Origin: Mytilus galloprovincialis
Taxonomy: Eukaryota > Mollusca > Bivalvia > Mytilida > Mytilidae
Length of the DNA: 64,000 nucleotides
Reading direction: 5' to 3'
Assembly (NCBI RefSeq): GCF_965363235.1
Contig: NC_134839.1
Span: 114,322,517 to 114,386,516 of the forward strand
Part shown: positions 1 to 10,676 of the stretch, piece by piece
Numbering within the stretch: the stretch's first letter is position 1
Layout: each line of letters begins with the position of its first letter
Translations under genes and position numbers: made by a program
The notes under the pieces: generated by a model
What the model was told of the DNA's origin: nothing
The model's database searches: none
The model's input: only the letters and a program-made list of their open reading frames with translations

Positions 1-83
1 GCAAGCAAACTGAGTAAAATAAACAATAAATACAACATGTAGATAAAATCTTGATGACAGGGAAGGAGTGTTTTAAAACTATT

Positions 84-368
84 CTTCGGTGTTGACATGA
101 ATATCAATAATGTGGTCATTTTTATAAATTTCCTGTTTACAAAAGTTTGAATTTTTCGAAAAACTAAGGATTTTCTTATCCCAGGCATAGATTACCTTAG
201 CCGTATTTGGCACAACTTTTTGGAATTTTGGATCCTCAATGCTCTTCAACTTTGTACTTGTTTGGCTTTATAAATATTTTGATATGAGCGTCACTGATGA
301 GTCTTATGTAGACGAAACGCGCGTCTGGCGTACTAAATTATAATCCTGGTACCTTTGATAACTATTAA
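84..368 (-). repeat. Dispersed repeat, inverted copy of 6913-7191
   Basis: This segment of about 285 bp is the reverse complement, with scattered mismatches, of 6913-7191. Both contain the self-complementary core gacgaaacgcgcgtc and end in ggtacctttgataa or its complement. The two copies face each other 6.5 kb apart. No open frame suggests a protein. It looks like a short non-autonomous mobile element, family not identified. Confidence 0.8.
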
Positions 369-2499
369 AACTATTCTAGGAAGTACATGTATTAGTTTCA
401 GTTTCTGTCATGTCTGTGTAGTAATAAACTTCCCATTAACATGACTAATTCAGAAACTGGAATTTGGAACACTATATAATGTTGAAGTGGAGCATTCATG
501 CACTAAAAACTTTTGAAACAAGTAGGATTTTCATTTATTAAATCAATTTAATAAATAAGTTTTTATCAATTCAACTGATTTTCCAATTTTTCTCAAGTAC
601 GGTGGTGCTTAATATTTTTTCTTACTAACAAATGCAAAATGTACCAAACAAAAGAAGATAATAAAGGTTTTGGTCTAAAACATTGTACATCTGCCAGGTA
701 CATCGTACATGTACCTTATTTTTATCAATCTTTTTTACTATTATTTAGTGTTTTTTAAAAGATTTAAAAATATAATGCAGGTGATGATACCATGTTTATG
801 GCATTAAAATTCCTGGAATTCTAAGAAAAAGGTTGTTTTGAATTAAATGATCAGGGTAAATTAAGGATGTTCATAGAATGTATGATGCACTTTTCAAAAT
901 TGATTCATTACAGAAAAAAATGGATTTGTGTAAAAATTTGTAAATGACTATATCATCATGCTCATGTACAATGTATACCATGTACAAGCTACATGTAAGA
1001 TTTTTGTTAAAAATTAACAAATTTTGCGACATAATCTTTCTGCTGTTTTGCCGTTATTGTAAAAAGTTAAAACCCTTATGTCATTATATAAGACAAAATT
1101 GAAAAAATATGAATACTGATATCCGACAAATTATTGTGTTATGCACATCTGAATGATGAAATTTGTCAGATTTAAAACACTTTTTGAAATCAACTAGCCA
1201 AAAATCATTACCTTCTCCTTTATCATTGTTTATGACACCACAAGAACATGAATTGCTTTCTACAAATGTATGTGAATCACACTAAAAATTTAAGCAAGCT
1301 TAAGGAAAGTCCATGCTGACATGTTGGTGTAAACTTTTCTAGTTTTTACTTTCACATTGAATTTGAGATTTTATATGAAATATATTAGAGACATTGTTCA
1401 CTTTTGATTTATAAACATCAGATCAGAAAATGTATATATGTCATTATGTGTGTAATGAAAAGTTTTCAACGAGGAAACACATTTAGCCCTTGGTTATTTG
1501 TATATCACTACATGGATGTTGAGTGTATAATACTTTTTTTGGCATTCAATACTTGCATATACATGTATAGCTAATCCAATGTAAAAATAAGAAATATTAC
1601 TTTTGAATTGTTTCAGGTACACATGGTTCATGTACATGTACATACATTGTACACATCAAATTGATAAGATCTGTATCATGTGTATCTTCTATTTGCATAT
1701 ATGCAGTTAATTTGTAGCACTTCTTGTTCATGTTGTCATTTAATTTTCTTTTTTTTTTACATCTGATATGATCAGGCTAGGGAAACACTTATGCTACTTA
1801 AGAAGTTGTTTTTTAATTTTTATATACTTGAAGATGTGAATAGCATGCTTTATATTTCCTTGTTCAAGTACATACAGTAAATGTGTTAATATTTTAATTT
1901 TGTTTACATGGTTTAAGGTTTGAATACCAATCATTTTGCCTTATAACACAATGTATAAATTAGTTAAAAAAAAGTATTTTTTTCACATTCCCTGAAAATT
2001 CCTGAAGATCTAGGAAGTCAAACATGCTTCAAACCTTTTTTTCTGGTTTGATTACATTAAGTCCAACCTTTCATCCCAAGAAATAACCTATTTCTTTAAA
2101 TAGTTAGATTAGACTTGAAAATTGCATTCACAAACTTTCTTAAAGTGGAAGTTAATGTACATGTATATGCCTTTATATGGTAGTAAATTGGTATCACTTC
2201 GTCGTCAGCGTCGTCCGAAGACGGATTGTTTCTGGATAATAACTTTTGAATAAGTATAAAGAAATCAATAAAATTTTAACACAATTTTAATAACCACAAA
2301 AGGAAGCTTTGGATTGATTTTGGGGGTTATGGTCTTAAAGGTTTAGGAATTAGGGGCCCAAAACAGCATTTATCTAGTTTAGGACAATAAGTTGTGTATT
2401 AGTATTTCAATTGTTCTGAAATTGTACCACAATGTTAATACCATAAGCAGAAGGTTAGGATATATTTTAAGGGGTTATTGGGCAAACAGTCTTAGGATT
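369..2499. other. Unannotated AT-rich DNA
   Basis: No convincing exon is seen on either strand. Short palindromic stretches of the type tgtacatgtaca recur (for example near 960 and 1630). From about 2190 the sequence resembles the end of a dispersed repeat, with cgtcgtcagcgtcgtc-type sequence followed by lines rich in 'ggggcccaaaac'. Later integrin alpha exons would be expected further left on the minus strand, but none could be recognised here. Confidence 0.5.
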
Positions 2500-4438
2500 T
2501 AAGGGACCGTTCAATATTTATCAGATGGATGGGCCGGTGCAAAATGGGGCGGGGCAAGCACTTTTTTTGTGGAAATATTTGGATGGGCGAGAACTTTTTT
2601 TTAAATTTTTAGTGGATGGGCCAGAACATATTTTATAGGAATTTTTTTTATCCATTTCATCGGTGTGTAAGAAATTTCTTTTGCCGGCACTCAAAAACTG
2701 GTAGCTTGGTTCATTTCTGTCAACTTTAAGGATTTAATTAAGGATTAAAAACGCTAAAATTTTCTGTTCGGACTATCTTATAAATTATTTTGACCTTATG
2801 GAATACCAAGTTGTTTAATAGTTTGGTGTATTGCTGTTAAATTTATGGATTTAATTAATAGGTAAGAAAAAAAGCTCAAATTTTTAGTTAGGGATAAATT
2901 CAGATAGTCAACTTTAATTTTTTTGTAAATTTTTCAAATCAACTTGGATTTTTAAAAACCTATACAGCTTATTCATTAATATATTGATCTTATAGGAAAC
3001 CAGGTTGTTTTGTAGTTAGGTGTATTGCTGTTAAATTTATGGATTTAATTAATAGGTAAGAAAAAAAGCTCAAATTTTCATTTTAGGCTAAATTCAGATA
3101 GTCAACTTTAATTTTTTTTATAACTTTTTCAAATCAACTTGGATTTTCATAAAAACTCAAGAGCTATCTGAATTATATATTGATCTTACAGAAAGCCAGG
3201 TTGTTTGGTACTTTGGTGTATTGCTGTCATTTTTATGGATTTTATAAAAAGGTAAAAAAAATCTAGAATTTTAAGTTTAGGCTGAATCTAGATAGTCATT
3301 TTTAATGTTTTTTATAACTTTTTTAAATCAACCTGAATTTTCATAAAACTATACAGCCTTTTCATTTATATATAGAACTTACAGAATGCCACGTTGATTG
3401 GTAGTTTGGTGTATGTCTGTCATTCTTACGGATTTAATAACAAGGTTTAAGAAAAAGCTCAAATTTTCAGTTTGTGCTAAATCCAGATAGTCATCTTTAA
3501 TTTTTTTTATAACTTTTTCAAATCAACATGGATTTCCATAAAACTTTACAGCTATTTCATTTAAATATTGATCTAAAAAAATGCCAAGTTGTTTGGTAGT
3601 TTGGTGTGCTGCTGTCATTCTTATGGATTTAATAAAAAGGTTTAAGTAAAAGCTAAATTTTCTGTTTTAGGTTATTTCAAGATAGTCATCTTTAAATTTG
3701 GTCATAACTTTTTCAAATCAACTTGCATTTTCATAAAACTCTACTGCTAAATCATGTTTATATTGATCTTACTGAATGCCAGGCTGTTTAGTACTTTGTT
3801 TTTTTGCTGTCATTTTTATGGATTTAGTTAATAGCTTTAAAAAAAGCTGCAATTTTAAGTTTGGACCAAATTTGGATGGTGACTGGTCACCTTTAAATTT
3901 TTTTTTTACCTTTTCAAATAACTTAGATTTTCATATAACTGTACAGCTTTCTCATTTATATATCAATCTTACAGAATGCTAGGTTTTTTGATAGTTTGGT
4001 GTTTAGTTGTCAAATTTAGGGAATTAATTAATAGGCGAAAAAGGCTGCATCAAATTCAAAAACATGCCTGCCTATATTTGCTTAAAAGGATCATAATTTC
4101 TTTTTCCAAAAATAGAACAGATAAAGGAATATTCATATTTGAGCTAAATGTATACATATATATGGAATTAACTAGCACATTTTAAATTTTGTATTAACAC
4201 CAAAGTTTATTCTTTGATTTCAAGACATAAAATTTTAAAAACTTTAAAATAGAAAAAGAACCTAAATCATTTTTGATTGTCTTATAGTTTTAGAGGGGCA
4301 AGGACTTTTTTTATAGATTTTTTTAGATGGGCAAGGACCTTTTTTCAGAATTTAAAGGGATGGGCGTTAGCTTTTTTAATGAAACAATATTAAGAATGCA
4401 CCGGCCCATCCATCTGGTAAATATTGAACGGTCCCTTA
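2500..4438. mobile_element. 1.9-kb inverted-repeat element with internal 195-bp tandem repeats
   Basis: The ends are inverted repeats of about 40 bp. The left end begins TAAGGGACCGTTCAATATTT and continues to GGCCGGTGCA; the right end is its complement, ending GGTCCCTTA. Inside, about seven degenerate copies of a unit of about 195 bp (marker gttgtttggtagtttggtgt at about 2805, 3002, 3200, 3392, 3588, 3783, 3980) fill 2700-4010. No transposase frame is visible, so it is non-autonomous. GGG-starting ends next to TAA/TTA would fit the Harbinger type, but a clean target duplication was not found. Confidence 0.75.
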
Positions 4439-4706
4439 GAAACAGTGGATATGTTACAGTAAATAGGTGAAATTAGGAATTACATGTAATTACTAAAATT
4501 TAGGAATTACAGGTAATTCCCGATGCACTTAGTTAATACAAGTAATTCCTGAAACGGCCCAGTTATTACCAGTAATTACTAATTTTAAAATGAATTTTTA
4601 CACCTATTTACTGACTGCTAAAACAATGTTGTATTATGGTCAGATGATCAAAAGTAATGGTAATACTAACTAGAAGATCAGTTAGTACTCTTAAAATATT
4701 GAATGG

Positions 4707-4997
4707 TTGATTTGTATAAAAAATATCTTGAATAAATATGGACTTTCAAATATATGGATAAATCAGAGTAACTTTAGTTTTAATCAAAAATGGTTAAAGT
4801 TGAGCATTATACAGATATTTTGGAGCAATTTCAGCAGACATCAGAAATGGAAAATTCTCCCAAAGCAATGTGTTTTAACTTTTAAAAAAAACTTGGAGTT
4901 TGAAGAATATTTAGACTCATTACCTTATAAAGATAAGATAACGTTATGTAGGTTGGGAACTGGAATTAACTGTTATGTGCATTGCTTCGAGATATAA
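4707..4997 (+). pseudogene. Remnant of a retrotransposon reverse-transcriptase C-terminal region
   Basis: A 96-codon open stretch (with no ATG at its start) reads like the region after the reverse-transcriptase domain of animal non-LTR elements. It has a 'LNKYGLSNIWINQ' block, then 'FKKNLEFEEYLDSLP' and 'LCRLGTGIN', the usual spacing of the K-T-F-x-x-E-x-Y-L and R-x-R-x-S blocks. It is short, lacks the catalytic motifs and sits inside an inverted-repeat element, so it is presumably non-functional. Similarity was judged from memory of the family pattern only. Confidence 0.5.
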
Positions 4998-5244
4998 AAT
5001 AAATAAATAATTTAAATCATAAATAAAAATGATATAGTGAAATTATAATTCACTGTTAGCAGCCAATCTGTTTCTATTTTGTTAAATTAGCTGAGAATCA
5101 AGGTTGATGAGTTGCGCACTTGTGAGTGAATATTTGGACCTCATGGAATACGTATTCATGTGACCTCCAATTCAACCTCAAGCTGGAGATGGGTTATCGA
5201 TGTATTAAGCTATTAAAATTGTAAGGTTTTATGCAGAACAAATA

Positions 5245-5720
5245 GGGTCGCCTACTTTTGCTGTTAATCGCAGGCTCAACAAAAATGAGGAAAAAAATAT
5301 TATAAAATTTTCCACTAGATACTTTCTTTTTACTAGTACTTATAAGAAGCTTCTGTCAAAATTTGGTAAATATTCAGGATGGTTTATAAAGTCTAATGTT
5401 TTAAAAACTTAATTGCAGAGTGTATGTAATGTTAACTGGGAAAAAGACTAGTTCATTTATCATGTTTATAAGTAATATAGGATAAAAAGGATTTTTTTAC
5501 AAACTTTACTATCGGATATTATCTTACGATCATAAACATTTAGCTTCTGTCCAAGTTTGGTAGAAATCAAGGATATTTGGAGAAAGTTATTTTAAAGTTT
5601 TAAACCACAGTGCATGATTGAGATTTTAGTTTAACAAAATTATGAAAATCAATTTCGGATTGATATCATTGTCGTGCATGCATATATTTACGGAGTTTGA
5701 AGACTTATAAAACAACCATT
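5245..5720. repeat. Fragment of a dispersed repeat (related to 36030-36880)
   Basis: The sequence starting cctacttttgctgttaatcg and continuing through 'caggctcaacaaaaatgagg' is shared with 36055-36100. The blocks that follow ('agcttctgtccaagtttggtagaaatc') are shared with 36310-36740. This copy is truncated and lies inside the 4452-6038 element. Confidence 0.65.
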
Positions 5721-6042
5721 TTCCTGTTTCAATTCAAAAACACTAAAGAGTATGCACTTTTGATGTGCCTTATATTCCTACATCCTAAAGTAAGCTCCCT
5801 TAAAATCCCTACCCCTAAACTTTCTTATTTGGTATCTTGAATTATGTTTACAATTTCAAAACAAAAACATCAAGTTAGTAAATAGCTGTAAAAATGACCA
5901 AAAAAATCAGTAATTACCAGTAATCACTGAAACAACTAGTAAATACATGTAATTACTAAATTGGCTAGTAATTACAGGTATTTACTGAAATGTTTAGTAA
6001 TTACGTGTAATTCCTAATTTCACCTATTTACTGTAACAGATA

Positions 6043-6197
6043 CATTACCTGGTGCACTGGTAATTAAAACATTTAGAAACAGTGAATACATTACCTGGTG
6101 TACTGGCAATTAGTACATTTAGAAACAGTGAATACATTACCTGGTGTACTGGTAATTAGTACATTTAGAAACAGTAAATACATTACCTGGTGTACTG
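6043..6197 (-). repeat. 46-bp minisatellite spanning the integrin exon 2 donor
   Basis: Four copies of a 46-bp unit are present. On the minus strand each unit holds CAGTACACCAG followed by GTAATG and 29 further intron bases. The copy at 6187-6197 is the true end of the coding exon, and its donor AG|GT recurs with exon ends at 6141, 6095 and 6049. The unit is therefore the last 11 exon bases plus the first 35 intron bases. The array is cut on its far side by the 4452-6038 element; a stub of a further unit lies at 4438-4451. Confidence 0.85.
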
Positions 6198-6323
6198 ATG
6201 GGTAGCTGAGTACACTGTGGGACAGTGGATCCTTTAAAGTCGACAGGACATCTATACACGACTCCAGGAGAAACGAGGTTAGATGCACTGGTCAAATTAT
6301 CTTTAGGGGCGCCAATTACCATC
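6187..6323 (-). CDS. Integrin alpha subunit, exon 2 (partial gene)
   Basis: This 137-bp internal exon enters in phase 2 and leaves in phase 1. Joined to exon 1 (9595-9731) it reads ...HDN-WMVIGAPKDNL, then a PGVVYRCPVD block and C-T-Q-L. This matches the first blade of integrin alpha beta-propellers (the W-x-x-x-G-A-P motif followed by G-x-V-Y-x-C). The protein is a type I membrane receptor subunit that pairs with integrin beta for matrix binding. The acceptor is the AG at 6324-6325, and the donor AG|GTAATG lies inside a minisatellite. The subtype cannot be told from about 90 residues. Later exons lie beyond the left edge or in sequence not recognised. Confidence 0.88.
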
Positions 6324-6413
6324 CTTCGACGAAAAAAATATGCTATGTTACATGTTCATTCATTATTATTGTTTTGTTTTTAATGCATTTAAATAATTGC
6401 ACATGTTACTTTT

Positions 6414-6612
6414 AATCTTTGGATCGCGTGTATACAAAGTACTCACAAGGTATTCTGACTGGAAGATATGACGTTGGTTACATTAAGGGGTATTTGACGT
6501 TGTAGGTTATTTTTTCTTTGGATCGCGTGTATACAAAGTACTCACAGGGTATTCTGGCTGGAAGATATGACGTTGGTTACATTGAGGGGTATTTGGCGTT
6601 GTAGGTTATTTT
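6414..6612. repeat. Tandem duplication, 2 x about 98 bp, in integrin intron 1
   Basis: The segment starting ctttggatcgcgtgtataca and running to 'gttgtaggttattttt' occurs twice in direct succession with few differences. On the minus strand each copy holds a donor-like GTGAGTAC. No coding exon was recognised in it. Confidence 0.8.
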
Positions 6613-6839
6613 TTTCTGTTATGTCTTTTGTCTTTTCTCAATGTTGTTATTCGACTTTAAAGTGCTGTGACGGAAAAGGAAATAAAATCGAATTTTGAAG
6701 GAGTTCAATTTCAGTTCATATTACACGGCTTAACATTTAGTCATAGAACAAGAGAGTACACGCTGAAATGTCTCGCCTTCTATACTAATCATTGATATTA
6801 TGTTGAGAATCCTCAGTATCAAGCTAAGCTTTATTACAA

Positions 6840-7990
6840 CTGTCACATAAACTTAACATTAACCAAGATAAATAAACAAAGACCAATGAACCTTGAAAAT
6901 GAGGTCAAGTAATTATCAAAGGTACCAGAATTATAATTTAGTACGCCAGACGCGCGTTTCGTCTACATAAGACTCATCAGTGACGCTCGTATCAAAATAT
7001 TAATAAACCCAAACAAGTACAAAGTTGAAGAGCATTGAGGATCCACAATTCCTAAAAATTGTGCCAAATACGGCTAAGGTAATCTATGCCTGGGATAAGA
7101 AAATCCTTAGTTTTTCGAAAATTCAAAGTTTTGTAAACAGGAAATTTATAAAAATGACCACATTATTGATATTCATGTCAACACCGAAGTGTTCAAGGTC
7201 AGATTAACCATGCCAGGCAGACATGTACAGCTAACAATACTTCTATACAACATGTATAGTTGACCCATTCCTTATAGTTTAAGAAAAATAGACCAAAACA
7301 CAAAAACTTAACACGGTGCAATGAACCGTGAAAATGAGGTCACGGTCAAATAAAACCTGCGCGACTGACATAAAGATCATAACACATTTCCATACACCAA
7401 ATAAAGTCGACCTATGGCATATAGTATCGGATAAAAAGACCAAAACTAAAAAACTTAACTTTGATCACTGAACCATGAAAATGAGGTCAAGGTCAGATGA
7501 CACCTGCCAGTTGGACATGTACACCTTACAGTCCTTCCATACACCGAACATACTAGCCCTATTGCTTATAGTATCTGAGATATGGACTTGACCACCAAAA
7601 CTTAACCTTGTTCACTAATCCATGAAATGAGGTCGAGGTCAAGTGAAAACTGTCTGACAGACATGCAGACCTTGCAAGGTACGCACATATCAAATATAGT
7701 TATCGTTATCCTTTTATTATAATAAGAGAGAATTCAACATTACAAAAAATTTGAACTTTTTTGAAGTGGTCACTAAACCATGAAAATGAGGTCAAGGACA
7801 TTGGACATGTGACTGACGGAAACTTCGTAACATGAAGCATCTATATACAAAGTATAAAGCATCCAGGTCTTCCACCTTCTAAAATATAAAGCTTTTAAGA
7901 AGTGAGCTAACGTCACCGCCGACGCCGCCGGATCACTATCCCTATGTCGAGCTTTCTGCAACAAAAGTTGCAGGCTCGTCAAAAACGCAT
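6840..7990. repeat. Dispersed repeat made of degenerate 'catgaaaatgaggtcaagg' units
   Basis: About five degenerate tandem units share 'accatgaaaatgaggtcaagg' and 'ggacatgtacacctta' (near 6890, 7330, 7470, 7620 and 7775). The segment ends in a gccgacgccgccgg string and 'gcaggctcgtcaaaaacg'. It is interrupted at 6913-7191 by another repeat. It is not a gene; the short reading frames in it are fortuitous. Confidence 0.7.
6913..7191 (+). repeat. Dispersed repeat, inverted partner of 84-368
   Basis: This segment runs from ttatcaaaggtacc to caacaccgaag and carries the hairpin core gacgcgcgtttcgtc. It is inserted into the 'gaggtcaag...ttcaaggtcag' repeat, so it is younger than that repeat. Confidence 0.8.
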
Positions 7991-9450
7991 TTTGTAAAGT
8001 AGATGCCATTACTCGGTAAACACATTTAAAATTGGTTTAATTTTTTTTTATGAACAATTAAATAAGGAAGAAAATAGAAAAAAAGCTGTGTAATCATTCA
8101 ATTGCATAAGGTATTTAAATTGAATTAAATATTCAATTTTGTTTTTTCCTTGAAAACGAAAGATTGCCTTTCATCTTGATTTCTAAAATCAAAGAGCAGA
8201 TTGCTCTGAGGGATATGATTGCCATTGTTTTCATTGACACATGTCATGCATGTATACAGGTAGCTTGATAATATTATTTTCAAAACTAATTCAACTGCAC
8301 ATGTAAAAAGTAATTTACGTAATGAGAATAGTTACAAAATTGCCAATCCCGGTTAAAAGTGTATGAACAATGTACTAAGGGCTATTGTGTTTTATTTTTG
8401 TACTATCAATTCCAAGTTTACTTTATACAGCAGTCACTGAGACTCAGAGTGAGAGAAGTATTTCACTTCGTATCTTATCACCTATTTTCCTACGTTAATT
8501 CTAGGAGGAACCCCATTCCTTACTCTTTAAATATTTAATTTCCTTTGAGTCAGTGATCATGACTCCTTTCCGTACACATTCCTCGGTTTAAATTGCGATC
8601 GTTTTTAATATAATACGACGTTTATTGACAGAACGAGTTAATTTTTCTCAACGTGTTGTTTGATTCGGAATTCACGGAAGTGACTTCCAGAAGGGAGACA
8701 ACTCGAAACTATACACATGCGCATAACTACCTTAACAAACCCTGTAGTAAGAACGTATATTAAACCTAAATGGTTCTCTATTTTTTAAGGAAGTACAATA
8801 TCAAATATCAGTTTAATAACGGTGACATATAAGTAAAACAGATTTATCGGAATTCAGAAAACTCTCGCATTTTTATCGCAATTGGGGAATTCCCTCTGAC
8901 GTGTTTCTAAATTTATAAAAACACTAAATATAAATACTGCTTGATTCTGAATTTCCGTGTTGTTAAAAACACGCATATAAGTCAAGGGAAATATCAAACA
9001 TGAAGATTACGAAAAGAACATTATAGGAAAGTTGTTTGAGTTCAATCCCCTTGTTTGTTTTTACCTTTTAAACCAAGACAATCATAAGAATCTGAGATGG
9101 TCCTTAATGTTTAGAATAAAACGGTTGACGCGAGGGCATTGTCCTGAGCCACTGGTATAAGTCTACAGATTGCTTAAAAGCAATCGTATTCCAAAAACTG
9201 CACTTTTTTTCCTTTTGACGACATTCTTCATCTTCAAAGTACACAGATTGTTTAATCGAATTATATATGATACAGCCGTGTGGTATTTTTGACGATTACA
9301 ATTTGAAAATTCCGACTCTGATCACATGCCTATTATTCAGCCATTTAAATGTACCCATATATATCTTCTCTCTCATGCTATCATTGATATTATAACATTC
9401 AACACAAGGTTAAGGAACAAAAGTAAAAATTGACAAATCTTTTCTCAAAA
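7991..9450. other. Integrin intron 1, unannotated
   Basis: No exon-like open frame with splice sites could be supported in this AT-rich stretch. Confidence 0.5.
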
Positions 9451-9630
9451 TTATCCAAATAACTCACCAATTAATTATCCTGTAATATTCCACTATATCC
9501 GAAATAACTTACCAATTATCCTGTTATATTCCACTATATCCGAAATAACTTGCCAATTATCCTGTAATATTCCACTATATCCGAAATAACTTACCAATTA
9601 TCATGTAATATTCCACTATATCCGAAATAA
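9451..9630 (-). repeat. 41-bp minisatellite spanning the integrin exon 1 donor
   Basis: About four copies are present. On the minus strand the unit is the last 36 bases of exon 1 (from TTATTTCGG to AATTG) plus the intron start GTAAG. Donor positions give exon ends at 9595 (GTAAGT), 9554 (GCAAGT), 9513 (GTAAGT) and 9468 (GTGAGT). The second copy has lost the GT. Reading past the first donor in frame meets a stop at once (TGG TAA). Confidence 0.87.
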
Positions 9631-9731
9631 GACTTCTCAGGACCAGAAAATGTTAACGTATTTTTAACATCAACATTAAAACTATTTACAGCTACAATTA
9701 TAGAGAGCCAAAAGAGTCCTCCAATATTCAT
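9595..9731 (-). CDS. Integrin alpha subunit, exon 1 (signal peptide and propeller start)
   Basis: The exon starts at the ATG at 9731-9729 and encodes 45 codons plus two bases. Residues 1-17 form a hydrophobic signal peptide (GGLFWLSIIVAVNS). The mature start FNVDVKNTLTFSGPEKSYFG follows, which is the hallmark integrin alpha N-terminus (F-N-x-D...F-x-G-P-x-x-S-x-F-G-Y). The donor TG|GTAAGT is phase 2 and joins exactly to the exon 2 start G to make Trp. The 5' untranslated region and promoter are not defined. The next gene upstream on the same strand is the secernin locus, about 9 kb away. Confidence 0.9.
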
Positions 9732-10436
9732 TTTCTTCCCTGTTCTATGTAAATCGAGATGTTATAAACTTTTATGTATCACCCTAAAACCTATCCGTGA
9801 TGAAATCGTTTAACAAATATGGATTGATAGCACGATATATCGATCGGCAAATTGTGAACTTGTATAATTATTCATTGTCCTTCAGTATGACGACTTTCAT
9901 CCGTAAAAAAATCGTCCAAATAACGATAAAGGATATGATTTTGCATCACCCCAACTTGTACAATCTATATATGCAATAAGGACAATGGAAGTATTATAAA
10001 TATGCATCCCAAATGAGTATTATACTTTCAATTGGGCAATAATTAAACAAGTATCTACGGTCTCACTTTTGATCAGTGGTATACATAATGGAAACTGTTA
10101 TTCTAAATAGTCAGCTAAATTAATATTTCTTTGCAAACATGTATAACTTTGACAGGATGAAATTAGAAGTTAAAGAAAGGAATGGTCTTAACATGTATCC
10201 TCATATTTTTTTTTAATAATTATGAAAAACTATGTTTATGAAGTATAAATAATCCAGCTGTTATAACAACAGAACAAACTGTATGCAGATTTCTTAACAA
10301 ACTTGTAGAAATCAAACGTGGTTTCAAAAAGAATTAGACTCAGTAGCGGTTTTATTATGAAACCCAAAATAGTAAATGGTATGGTAAATTGCACCTCCTG
10401 TTGTTAGTGAAGCTCAAGAGTTTAATAATGGAATTC
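9732..10436. other. Upstream region of the integrin gene, no exon recognised
   Basis: This is expected to hold the 5' untranslated region and promoter, but no motif could be assigned with confidence. Short open frames here have no coding character. Confidence 0.4.
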
Positions 10437-10676
10437 CTCGGGCCTTTGTTAGTCTTGTATTATTTTAATTTTAGTTTCTTGTGTACAATTTGGAAATTAG
10501 TATGGCGTTCATTATCACTGGACTAGTATATATTTGTTTAGGGGCCAGCTGAAGGACGCCTCCGGGTGCGGGAATTTCTCGCTACATTGAAGACCTGTTG
10601 GTGACCCTCTGCTGTTGTTTTTTATTTGGTCGGGTTGTTGTCTCTTTGACACATTCCCCATTTCCATTCTCAATTT
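10437..10676 (+). repeat. Dispersed 240-bp repeat (copy 1)
   Basis: It runs from gcctttgttagtcttgtatt to 'cacattccccatttccattctc' and is nearly identical to 52077-52314, in the same orientation. It contains 'gaaggacgcctccgggtgcggg'-type sequence split across the unit. It has no coding capacity and is probably a short retroposon or MITE common in this genome. Confidence 0.85.

Larger units (their letters stand above)
4452..6038. mobile_element. 1.6-kb inverted-repeat element with GATA target duplication
   Basis: The ends are near-perfect inverted repeats of about 46 bp starting TGTTACAGTAAATAGGTG. GATA is present on both sides (4448-4451 and 6039-6042). Removing the element restores the sequence aacagtgGATAcattacc, which matches the neighbouring 46-bp minisatellite units (aacagtgaatacattacc), so the insertion point is well defined. 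The interior contains palindromic agtaattac/gtaattact motifs near both ends, a reverse-transcriptase-like remnant (4707-4997) and a fragment of another dispersed repeat (about 5245-5720). Confidence 0.82.

Noticed and set aside
9010..9060. Possible tRNA gene (gagttcaatcccc resembles a B box)
   Set aside because: No matching A box, acceptor stem or cloverleaf could be drawn around it.
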